From Mariprofundus micogutta (GTDB lineage Bacteria; Pseudomonadota; Zetaproteobacteria; Mariprofundales; Mariprofundaceae): a stretch of 33,042 bases of DNA. Under the pieces are notes generated by a model. That model made no database searches, was not told where the DNA came from, and worked only from the letters and a program-made list of their open reading frames with translations. Positions 8,765 through 15,506 of this stretch are shown here, piece after piece (positions within the stretch are counted from its first letter, which is position 1; each line of letters starts with the position of its first letter). The DNA lies in the NCBI RefSeq assembly GCF_001895085.1, contig NZ_BDFD01000024.1, forward strand, positions 1 to 33,042, in the 5' to 3' direction. The position numbers and the translations under genes were made by a program.

Positions 8765-9076
8765 CTGGGCCTGTCAGTACTGATTCTGATCGAAGCGCTG
8801 CTGTTTCCAAATAGACTCAGTCAAGGCGCGAGGAGAGATGTATGGTGAATCCATATGAACGACGACAAGGTGAATTGCGCTTAGGCAAGAGAAGGCCCCT
8901 TGGGGGAGCAACGCTGAATGAGTCTATTTGGAACGCAGCCCGCAGGGAAAGGCAATTTTTGTACGCCGCTGCGTTATTTCTCGCTGAAGTGCAGAGGGCA
9001 CATTGCTCTCGAAATGCCTTGTGGCACACGAAAATTGCGATTTCGCTTCGACCAGAATCAGTACTGGCAGGCCCAG
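8765..9076. repeat. 312-bp segment bounded by 33-bp imperfect inverted repeats
   Basis: The left arm (8765-8797, starting CTGGGCCTG) and the right arm (9044-9076, ending CAGGCCCAG) are inverted copies matching at 31 of 33 positions. Each contains the palindrome CAGTACTG. The segment fills the gap between the cybB promoter and the LysR start codon. Inside it a second perfect 15-bp inverted repeat pairs 8805-8819 with 8919-8933. No target-site duplication is evident beside the arms. Possible readings are a MITE-like element, an invertible promoter segment or duplicated operators. Apart from these repeats and one small ORF, I see no other gene in this 419-base interval. Confidence 0.75.
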
Positions 9077-9081
9077 AATGA
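8842..9081 (+). CDS. Putative 79-residue basic protein upstream of LysR gene
   Basis: An open frame of 79 codons starts at ATG 8842, six bases after a strong AGGAG. It encodes an Arg-rich peptide (MVNPYERRQGELRLGKRR at the N-terminus) with no domain I recognise, no signal peptide and no membrane helix. Its stop overlaps the LysR start as ATGA (9078-9081), a typical coupling arrangement. Against it: the frame lies entirely within the inverted-repeat-bounded segment, two other frames there are also open, and both repeat arms constrain the sequence. It may be only a by-product of a repeat element. Confidence 0.3.
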   Translation: MVNPYERRQGELRLGKRRPLGGATLNESIWNAARRERQFLYAAALFLAEVQRAHCSRNALWHTKIAISLRPESVLAGPE

Positions 9082-9956
9082 CATTGGAACAGTTGCGTGC
9101 TCTGTGTGCTGTGGTTGAAAAAGGCGGTTTTCATGCTGCATCAGTCTCACTGTTCCGCAGTCAGTCGGCTATCAGTATCGCCATCAAAAACCTGGAGCGG
9201 GAGCTGGGGCTTTCATTGTTTGATCGCAAAGCATATCGGCCGGCTCTTACAGCTGAAGGGCAGGTGCTCTACGGAAAAGCCAAAAGCATACTCTCCCGAT
9301 CTGAAGAGCTATCCAGTATTGCCAGTCATTTTGCCCAGGGTGAAGAGACAGAAATCTCCATAGCACTTGGTGCTATTGCCCCTGTTGAGCAGGTCATCGA
9401 TGTGATCAAACAGGTTTCAGAAGCAGCTCCTGCCACACGCATGAGCCTGCAGATTGAGAATATGGGAGGCACGCTGGAGCGGTTATTGGAGAAAGATGTC
9501 GATTTCGCAATTGCCGAGCGTTTTATGCCGGTGCCGCACACTGAAGAGGTGCGCCTGACTTCAACTGAAATGGTTTCGGTTATTTCCCCTGACTTTCCTT
9601 TGGCGACACACTACCCGGCGATTACCGAGTCTGACCTGGAGCAGTATGTGCAGGTTGTGGTGCGTGATACCAGCCGAAATCAGCCGAAACGCTCAGCCGG
9701 CATTATCGAAGGCGCACACCAATGGCTGGTCAATGATTTTGATATGAAAAAGCGAATGATTATCTCTGGCGCTGGCTGGGGGCGTATGCCTTATCATCGC
9801 GTCCACGAGGAGCTGGCAGATGGACGTCTGCTGGCACTTTCCGGCAAAGAACTGGAGCCGCTGAAGATTGATATTTATCTTTTCCGGCGCTCAAATGAAC
9901 CGATGGGCCCTGTCGGCGAGCGCCTCTGGCAACTACTTCAGCAGTGCGAATATTAA
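9078..9956 (+). CDS. LysR family transcriptional regulator
   Basis: A 292-residue LysR-type regulator. The N-terminal winged helix-turn-helix spans about residues 2-62 (MTLEQLRALCAVVEKGGFHA, then SQSAISIAIKNLERELGLSL and FDRK). Residues about 90-290 form the periplasmic-binding-protein-like effector domain. The start used is ATG 9078, where family homology begins; the frame is open from 9003, but that stretch reads through the inverted repeat. Only a weak ribosome site (GGCAGG) is present, so coupling to the small upstream ORF is possible. Divergent placement from the cybB-yceI-redox run suggests it controls that run, as LysR regulators often do (inference). The effector is unknown. Confidence 0.88.
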   Translation: MTLEQLRALCAVVEKGGFHAASVSLFRSQSAISIAIKNLERELGLSLFDRKAYRPALTAEGQVLYGKAKSILSRSEELSSIASHFAQGEETEISIALGAIAPVEQVIDVIKQVSEAAPATRMSLQIENMGGTLERLLEKDVDFAIAERFMPVPHTEEVRLTSTEMVSVISPDFPLATHYPAITESDLEQYVQVVVRDTSRNQPKRSAGIIEGAHQWLVNDFDMKKRMIISGAGWGRMPYHRVHEELADGRLLALSGKELEPLKIDIYLFRRSNEPMGPVGERLWQLLQQCEY

Positions 9957-10029
9957 ATCGACGAATTGCTGATGGCGTGTGATTGTAGTACACTATGTAA
10001 GCAATAGGGGTAACCATGAGAGTAAGCAG

Positions 10030-10272
10030 ATGCCCAAGCTAAAACATGAAGAGCACCACCATGGCCATCAATGGGGGCTTCGGGTTGGAACTGAAATTGT
10101 TGCTTCGACCATGATCGGACTGGGGCTTGGTTTCTTTCTTGATCGCTGGCTGGATACACGTCCTGTATTTCTCATCGTTTTTGCCATTTTTGGTCTGGCT
10201 GGAGGATTCATGAATCTCTACCAGTTGATGGTTGTTGATCTGCAAAAGAAAAATGAGGCAAGCAAGTCTTGA
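10030..10272 (+). CDS. atpI: ATP synthase accessory protein AtpI/AtpZ family
   Basis: An 80-residue membrane protein. A His-rich N-terminus (HEEHHHGHQWG) precedes two helices: STMIGLGLGFFLDRWLDTRP and the following VFLIVFAIFGLAGGFMNLYQ. This is the AtpI/AtpZ pattern; members assist c-ring assembly and may conduct Mg2+. ATG 10030 is the most family-like start; GTG 9979 would add a tail without known features, and neither has a strong ribosome site. It leads the F0 cluster and its stop overlaps the start of atpB, as in other bacteria where atpI precedes the F0 genes. Confidence 0.8.
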   Translation: MPKLKHEEHHHGHQWGLRVGTEIVASTMIGLGLGFFLDRWLDTRPVFLIVFAIFGLAGGFMNLYQLMVVDLQKKNEASKS

Positions 10273-11006
10273 GTTTGGATATGAGCGGCCCACTCGAGCA
10301 CTTCCGAGTGATTGTCTATCATGATATTCATCTGGGACCACTTGATATCTCAATCTCAAATACGACTGTGTTTATGTGGCTTGCTGTGCTGTTCGTTGCT
10401 GTGCTGCTTCGTCTGATGATGGTGCGCCCGACAATGATACCGGGTATGGGGCAGTTGCTGGCTGAAATGCTCTATGGCTTTGTGGCGCGCCAGACAAGGT
10501 TGAATATTCATGGAGAGGGTGAAAAATATATTCCACTGATGTTTACCCTGTTTACCTTTATTCTCGGCTGTAATCTGGTTGGTTTGATTCCAGGCGCGTT
10601 TACTCCGACATCGCAACTGGCTGTTACAGGTACCCTGGCTATTGGTATTTTTCTTTATGCAACCGGGCTTCGCTTTTACAAGCATGGCTGGGGTTTTTTC
10701 AATGCTTTTGCGCCGCAGGGAGTGCCGAAAATCATGCTGCCTCTGATGGTGCCGATTGAACTTCTCTCTTTTCTTGCGCGCCCCGTCACACTAGCGCTGC
10801 GACTGTTTGCCAATATGACGGCGGGCCATATGGCTCTCGGTGTGTTGGCTGTACTGGGTTTGGCAACGCCATGGTTCCTGCAATGGTTGCCTTTGGGGTT
10901 CACTGTGGTGCAAATCTTGCTTGAAATGATTATCGCCTTTATTCAGGCCTATATTTTTGTAGTGTTATCATGTGTTTATATTGATGATGCTTTAGTTGAT
11001 CACTAG
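10269..11006 (+). CDS. atpB: ATP synthase F0 subunit a
   Basis: A 245-residue subunit a of the F0 proton channel in the inner membrane. Several helices are evident. The essential Arg lies in PVTLALRLFANMTAGHMALG, the conserved penultimate helix motif that faces the c-ring, and the C-terminal helix reads LEMIIAFIQAYIFVVLSCVY. The start is probably TTG 10269, six bases after GAGG and overlapping the atpI stop. ATG 10281 (MSGPLEHF) is an alternative. It lies between atpI and atpE. Confidence 0.93.
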   Translation: MSLDMSGPLEHFRVIVYHDIHLGPLDISISNTTVFMWLAVLFVAVLLRLMMVRPTMIPGMGQLLAEMLYGFVARQTRLNIHGEGEKYIPLMFTLFTFILGCNLVGLIPGAFTPTSQLAVTGTLAIGIFLYATGLRFYKHGWGFFNAFAPQGVPKIMLPLMVPIELLSFLARPVTLALRLFANMTAGHMALGVLAVLGLATPWFLQWLPLGFTVVQILLEMIIAFIQAYIFVVLSCVYIDDALVDH

Positions 11007-11016
11007 GGAGAGGTCT

Positions 11017-11247
11017 ATGGATGCAACAGCAATGGTTCCGATTGGCATGGGGTTAGCCGCGCTCGGTATGGGAGGCGCAGCCGTTGGTATCGGTATGATC
11101 TTCAGTAAAATGATCGAGGCTGTTGCGCGTCAGCCTGAGGCAGAACCCACGCTTGCCAAATATGCATGGATCGGTTTTGCACTGGTCGAAACCATTGCAC
11201 TTTATGCGCTCGTGATCGCATTCATTATCATGGGGCAGGGGGAGTGA
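11017..11247 (+). CDS. atpE: ATP synthase F0 subunit c
   Basis: A 76-residue hairpin proteolipid that forms the rotor ring. Helix 1 is Gly-rich (GLAALGMGGAAVGIGM), the polar loop has ARQPEA, and helix 2 holds the ion-binding Glu in FALVETIALYALVIAF. The Gln that Na+-binding c subunits carry in helix 1 is Ile here (AVGIGM), so proton coupling is likely. GGAG precedes ATG 11017 at a good distance. The frame is open from 10996, but that part overlaps the end of atpB. Confidence 0.94.
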   Translation: MDATAMVPIGMGLAALGMGGAAVGIGMIFSKMIEAVARQPEAEPTLAKYAWIGFALVETIALYALVIAFIIMGQGE

Positions 11248-11320
11248 TATAAATGAAAAGTTCTTCTGTTACATCATTTTACAATAATCTGCAACATCAA
11301 TAATCCGATCAGGGAATTCA

Positions 11321-11833
11321 ATGCCGCAATTTGATACGACATTTTTTTCATCACAGATTTTTTGGACGATTATCTCTTTTCTGGTGCTGTTTCTGTTACT
11401 CAGTCGCTGGGTGCTGCCGCGTATTGCCGCAGTTCTGAATGAACGCACGCGTCTGATTAATGATGAGATTGAAGCTGCACGCAAGAAGCGTGAAGAGGTG
11501 GACAATCTGAAACTGGAATATGCAGACAAGCTTGCTGATATTGATCAGGAAGCGAAAAAGATGTTCGATGAATCTGAAAAACGTATTTCCGAGCGACGTC
11601 AACAGATGATGGGCGAGTGGAATGAGGAGATGGAACGAAAAAAACTCCGGTTTCTTGAAGACGCGGAAGTGGCACGTCAGCAGGCAATTCGAGAAATTCG
11701 TGCCCAGTCAGCCGACCTTATCGTGGATGCGGCTGAAAAGGTGATACATCAGCGCATGGGTGACTCCGAGGCGCAGCAGATTCTCGAAGAGAGCATTGAA
11801 GCGCTTGAGAAAACAACAGCGAAGAAGGACTAA
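11321..11833 (+). CDS. atpF: ATP synthase F0 subunit b
   Basis: A 170-residue stator subunit with one N-terminal helix (FFSSQIFWTIISFLVLFLLL) and then a long charged coiled coil (about residues 35-165) reaching toward F1. The N-terminus resembles the b' type found with split F0 clusters in alphaproteobacteria. CAGGGA lies before ATG 11321, 73 bases after atpE. No delta, alpha, gamma, beta or epsilon gene follows. The next gene is convergent and the two stops overlap by four bases (11830-11833), so F1 must be elsewhere. A second b-type gene may sit with F1. Confidence 0.9.
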   Translation: MPQFDTTFFSSQIFWTIISFLVLFLLLSRWVLPRIAAVLNERTRLINDEIEAARKKREEVDNLKLEYADKLADIDQEAKKMFDESEKRISERRQQMMGEWNEEMERKKLRFLEDAEVARQQAIREIRAQSADLIVDAAEKVIHQRMGDSEAQQILEESIEALEKTTAKKD

Positions 11834-12186
11834 TCCTCCAGATACATCGGTTTGTTGTCATTCAGTGCCAGCCAGCCTTTGGCGATTCGATAAATAACCC
11901 AGATTGCAACACCGATGAGAATGAAATAACCCACCCCCATGATCAGGGTAATAATGCCGAAGAAACCCCAGAGCAGACCGAACCAGAATGTTCTGATTTG
12001 CCAGCGGAAATGTGATTCAATCCAAGTGCCGGATATATCCCCTTTTTTGACATAATTGACGACCACTGAGGCGACAAACAAGATGGGGATGATGAATGTG
12101 CCTGCCTGTAGCGCATATACCAGTATAGCAATTTTTTTAGCGGCCTCGGTTTGTGGGCTTTCAATCAGTTCTATCTCGTCACTCAT
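11830..12186 (-). CDS. Small membrane protein, DUF4870-like
   Basis: A 118-residue inner-membrane protein with three hydrophobic segments (AILVYALQAGTFIIPILFVA, WFGLLWGFFGIITLIMGVGY and a third at about 85-105). The middle holds GTWIESHFRWQIRTFW and the end holds GWLALNDNKP, both typical of a widespread proteobacterial family of unknown function related to DUF4870. The start at ATG 12186 follows GAGG by nine bases and lies inside the end of the upstream oxidoreductase gene (8-base overlap), so the two are coupled. The stop overlaps the atpF stop on the other strand. Confidence 0.75.
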   Translation of the reverse strand: MSDEIELIESPQTEAAKKIAILVYALQAGTFIIPILFVASVVVNYVKKGDISGTWIESHFRWQIRTFWFGLLWGFFGIITLIMGVGYFILIGVAIWVIYRIAKGWLALNDNKPMYLED

Positions 12187-13198
12187 TAATTTCATCCTCA
12201 ATCTGCTGTACTTCCAGAACGATTTTACCTGTCATATTGCCTGCCTCGATTAAACGATGTGCTTCTTCTGCCTGTTCCAGAGGGAAGCTGTCTGAAACAA
12301 AGATTGAAAGCTGCTGTTGATCGAAGAACTGGGAACACTGCTCAAGAATATCCCCATGATGTTCAGCCGCCGCCTCAAGTTCCATAACCATAGGTGTGAG
12401 CATCAGTTCCTGTGATATGCGGATATTGCGCAAGCGGATAGTTTTCCAGTCAGCATTGTCCGGCACCTGGAGAATGGTAACGATATCACCGTATACGCGT
12501 GTGGCTTCTACCAGTTGATTGAATGCTTCGCCGCCGACAGTATCAAAAGCAACATCAACTCCCACTCCATCGGTCCACTCAAGCAGGCGATCCGTAACAC
12601 TCTCTTGTTTATAGTTGATGGCCAGATCAACCCCCAGCGTTTTCACCAGTTCAGCTTTCTCAGTCGAACTGACTGTCGTGGCAACCTCACAGCCGGCCAG
12701 TTTAGCCAGCTGAATGGCGACATGGCCGACACCACCTGCGCCGGCATGGATCAGCACTTTCTGTCTGGATGATAAACGGGCACGATCAAACAGTGCTTCC
12801 CAGGCCGTGATCAATATCAGCGGAGCCGCTGCAGCATCAACAAAGTCGATACAGTCCGGTTTCATGGCGACATAGGGCTCCGGCACGACAATGTATTCGG
12901 CATAGTTGCCGGCCTTTTGTCCCAGGCCGCCGTAACAGTAATAGACAGGGTCTCCAGGTTGAAAACGGGTAACATCCTTGCCGGTCTTCTCGACGATGCC
13001 GGCACCATCACAGCCCAGTATGGCGGGCAGGGCATCCGGGAAATAGAGACCCCGTTCGCGCAGTTTGGTGTCGATGGGGTTGATGCCGGCGGCCATGATC
13101 TGAATCAGTACTTCACCATCACCGCATACTGGTTTGTCCATTTCTGTCGGAATCAGTACATCGGGCAGGCCCGGCTCATTCATGATTACTGCGCGCAT
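12179..13198 (-). CDS. Zinc-independent MDR family quinone oxidoreductase-like protein
   Basis: A 339-residue medium-chain dehydrogenase/reductase. The N-terminal GroES-like fold (GINPIDTKLRERG, GCDGAGIVEKTGKDV) is followed by the NADPH Rossmann motif HAGAGGVGHVAIQLAK near residue 150. The cysteines of the structural and catalytic zinc sites of alcohol dehydrogenases are missing, which places it with the quinone oxidoreductase/enoyl reductase branch. A GGGAG ribosome site precedes ATG 13198. It is divergent from citramalate synthase and overlaps the downstream membrane-protein gene. The substrate cannot be told from sequence. Confidence 0.85.
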   Translation of the reverse strand: MRAVIMNEPGLPDVLIPTEMDKPVCGDGEVLIQIMAAGINPIDTKLRERGLYFPDALPAILGCDGAGIVEKTGKDVTRFQPGDPVYYCYGGLGQKAGNYAEYIVVPEPYVAMKPDCIDFVDAAAAPLILITAWEALFDRARLSSRQKVLIHAGAGGVGHVAIQLAKLAGCEVATTVSSTEKAELVKTLGVDLAINYKQESVTDRLLEWTDGVGVDVAFDTVGGEAFNQLVEATRVYGDIVTILQVPDNADWKTIRLRNIRISQELMLTPMVMELEAAAEHHGDILEQCSQFFDQQQLSIFVSDSFPLEQAEEAHRLIEAGNMTGKIVLEVQQIEDEINE

Positions 13199-13289
13199 CG
13201 ATTATCTCCCTTTGTGCTGGATGAGAACAAATTTCAGCATACTTTCAAGTGTAATGAAACAGGTATCATTTTTCTGCAACGGAAGTAAA

Positions 13290-13340
13290 ATGTCGTTCCA
13301 CCAATGGCCTACCTTTTTAAATACGATTCCGATGCCCTGA
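13290..13340 (+). CDS. Short upstream ORF coupled to cimA
   Basis: Sixteen codons (MSFHQWPTFLNTIPMP) start at ATG 13290, right after a good GGAAG ribosome site, and end in TGA at 13338-13340. That stop overlaps an in-frame cimA ATG as TGATG. Neither cimA start has its own ribosome site, so this ORF may load ribosomes by coupling. It is not rich in branched-chain residues, so a classic attenuator is not obvious. Confidence 0.4.
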   Translation: MSFHQWPTFLNTIPMP

Positions 13341-14953
13341 TGGCATTGCCCAAGCATGTAGATCTGTTTGATACTACGCTGCGTGATGGCGCTCAAACTG
13401 CAGGCATCTCTTTTTCTGTTGAAGATAAAAAACGCATAGCCAATCGTCTGGCTGAATTCGGTGTTCACTGGATCGAAGGTGGCTGGCCCGGTGCGAGTCC
13501 TAAAGATGATCTGTTTTTTGAACAGATGCGTGAACGCAGCTGGGGTCGCAGCAAACTGGTCGCTTTCGGTTCTACTGCAAGGCCCGGGCATGCGGTAGAG
13601 AAAGACCGCGGTTTGAACAGGTTGATTGGCAGTGGTGCAGATGCAGCCTGCATCTTCGGCAAGAGTTGGGACGTACATGTCACCAAGGCGCTCGGCATTA
13701 CACTGGAAGAAAACCTGAGGCTGGTCAGTGAATCGGTTGCTTATCTGAAACAGCATTTTGATACTGTCTTTTTCGATGCTGAACATTTCTTTGATGGTTT
13801 TGCTGCCAATGAACGCTATGCATTACAGGTGCTGGAGGCGGCTGCCGAAGCCGGGGCAGATACGCTGGTGTTGTGTGATACCAATGGCGGGTCAATTCCA
13901 TTCCCTGTCTTCGATGTGGTTACAAGGGTGAAAAAACATCTGCCTGATCAGGCGCTGGGCATCCACGCCCATAATGATTGTGAAATGGCTGTCGCTAATT
14001 CGGTCGCAGCTGTGCGGGCCGGGGTGCAGCAGGTGCAGGGTACAGTCAATGGTGTGGGCGAGCGTTGCGGCAATGCCAATCTGATGTCAATTATTCCAAT
14101 TCTGCAGCTGAAAGTGAAAGTGGATTGCGGCGTGTCGCCTGAACAACTCAGACAACTTTCATCGCTATCACAGTTCGTCAATGAGATGGCGAATAGACTG
14201 CCGTGGCAGCATCAGCCTTTTGTAGGCCAGAATGCATTTGCACATAAGGGCGGCATCCATGTTTCGGCGATCCGTAAACAACGTGATCTCTATGAGCATA
14301 TTGATCCGCTATTGGTGGGCAATGAACAGAGGGTGCTTGTATCCGATCAGGCTGGACGCAGTAATATACTGAGTAAACTGCAGAAGCTGGAGCCGGAGGC
14401 TGGCCTTGCTGATGATGATCCGGTGGTTGCGGAAGCTGTGACTCGAATCAAGGAACTTGAAGCAACGGGTTATGCATTTGAAGGTGCAGACGCTTCATTT
14501 CAATTGTTGTTACGCCGTTCTATGAGCCGCTTTCAGCGTCATTTTGAACTGGTTCGTTTTCGCGTCTACGATGAAAAGCGTGGTCATCATGAAGATCCTG
14601 AGTCTGAAGCTACCGTGCAGGTTCGGGTTGGTGGTGAGTTAAAACATGCCGCTGCACTGGGTAACGGTCCGGTGAATGCGATGGACAGAGCGCTCAGGGC
14701 AGCGTTGGTGCATGCCTATCCGGGTCTGGAAGCGATGTTTCTGACCGACTTCAAGGTGCGCGTACTCACGACACGTGAAGCAACCGAAGCTGCCGTGCGT
14801 GTGTTGATTGAGTCATCGGATGGGAAACGAAAATGGAGCACCGTGGGTGTTTCTACCGATGTGCTTGAAGCTGCTTACAGGGCACTCAATGACGCCATTG
14901 AGTACAAACTTGTAATGGATGGTGTTGCGGCACCGGCTGCAGAGAATAGATAA
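13340..14953 (+). CDS. cimA: (R)-citramalate synthase
   Basis: A 537-residue enzyme that condenses pyruvate with acetyl-CoA to citramalate, the threonine-independent entry to isoleucine. The TIM barrel begins with DLFDTTLRDGAQ and IEGGWPGASPKD. The metal-binding HAH is in GIHAHNDCEMAVANS, and VNGVGERCGNANL follows. The C-terminal regulatory LeuA dimerisation domain occupies about residues 390-530. The IEGGWPG motif and length are typical of CimA rather than 2-isopropylmalate synthase. ATG 13340 fits the family N-terminus and couples to the short ORF upstream; ATG 13304 would add 12 residues but also lacks a ribosome site. Feedback by isoleucine is known in the family. Confidence 0.9.
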   Translation: MALPKHVDLFDTTLRDGAQTAGISFSVEDKKRIANRLAEFGVHWIEGGWPGASPKDDLFFEQMRERSWGRSKLVAFGSTARPGHAVEKDRGLNRLIGSGADAACIFGKSWDVHVTKALGITLEENLRLVSESVAYLKQHFDTVFFDAEHFFDGFAANERYALQVLEAAAEAGADTLVLCDTNGGSIPFPVFDVVTRVKKHLPDQALGIHAHNDCEMAVANSVAAVRAGVQQVQGTVNGVGERCGNANLMSIIPILQLKVKVDCGVSPEQLRQLSSLSQFVNEMANRLPWQHQPFVGQNAFAHKGGIHVSAIRKQRDLYEHIDPLLVGNEQRVLVSDQAGRSNILSKLQKLEPEAGLADDDPVVAEAVTRIKELEATGYAFEGADASFQLLLRRSMSRFQRHFELVRFRVYDEKRGHHEDPESEATVQVRVGGELKHAAALGNGPVNAMDRALRAALVHAYPGLEAMFLTDFKVRVLTTREATEAAVRVLIESSDGKRKWSTVGVSTDVLEAAYRALNDAIEYKLVMDGVAAPAAENR

Positions 14954-15007
14954 GGAAATTCAACTGCTTTTTTATGATGTTGTGTTTGAGTGGAATGGAG
15001 TTGTGTC

Positions 15008-15340
15008 ATGACAAGTGATTTGCACCGCAAAACCTGTGTGCCTTGCCAGGGTGGTATCGCACCTATGAGTCGAGAGCAGGCCGAAGTGATGATGGCTCAG
15101 GTTCCGGGCTGGCAGTTGAGTGAAAATGCCGGGCTGATTCGTCGTTCGTTTACCTTCAAGAATTTTATGGCAGCGCAGCAGTTTGCCACTGAGGTAGGCA
15201 ACTTGTCGGAGACTGAGAATCATCATCCGGATATCAGTTATGGCTGGGCTTACTGCACGGTTACTTTTTACACCCACAAAATTGGCGGCTTACACGATAA
15301 CGATTTTATCATGGCAGCTAAAGTAAACTGCTTGAAATAA
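15008..15340 (+). CDS. phhB: Pterin-4a-carbinolamine dehydratase
   Basis: A 110-residue enzyme of the PCD/DCoH family, which dehydrates 4a-hydroxytetrahydrobiopterin or related pterins. The catalytic signature is ENHHPDISYGWAYCTVTFYT. A small N-terminal extension carries two cysteines in KTCVPCQGG, a common feature of bacterial members. GGAG seven bases before ATG 15008 fixes the start. No phenylalanine hydroxylase gene is nearby; in many bacteria the enzyme serves other pterin roles such as molybdopterin or folate metabolism. Its last codons are repeated 97 bases downstream. Confidence 0.92.
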   Translation: MTSDLHRKTCVPCQGGIAPMSREQAEVMMAQVPGWQLSENAGLIRRSFTFKNFMAAQQFATEVGNLSETENHHPDISYGWAYCTVTFYTHKIGGLHDNDFIMAAKVNCLK

Positions 15341-15447
15341 GATCTATCGCGCAACGGGATCACCGTTGCTTGCTGGTGAATGGCCTTTAGGCCAGAGAGA
15401 GTGCACCTGGGGTGCTAAAGTAAACTGTCTGAAATAAGATCTATTGC
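15317..15447 (+). repeat. Direct repeat of the phhB 3' end
   Basis: Bases 15317-15350 and 15414-15447 match at 31 of 34 positions. The second copy (coding part 15411-15437) still reads G-A-K-V-N-C-L-K-stop, the same last seven residues as PhhB, and the two coding differences are synonymous. It looks like the remnant of a second phhB allele or tandem copy. Similarity fades into the following 20-30 bases. The first copy is followed by a GCAACGG/CCGTTGC hairpin (15351-15369) without a T-run. Confidence 0.75.
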
Positions 15448-15506
15448 TTAATTGGAGCGCCGTTAGTGCTGGCGCCTGAATCAGATGCTTGCTGCTGATT
15501 TATTCA

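Noticed and set aside
8806-8933. Internal 15-bp inverted repeat as an intrinsic terminator
   Set aside because: The arms are about 100 bases apart and no T-run follows, so it does not resemble a terminator.
11017-11247. Na+-coupled ATP synthase
   Set aside because: The helix 1 Gln needed for Na+ binding is replaced by Ile, and the gene set lacks N-ATPase markers.
13202-13786. 194-codon minus-strand frame over the cimA start
   Set aside because: It is antisense to the conserved citramalate synthase barrel and its translation shows no family features.
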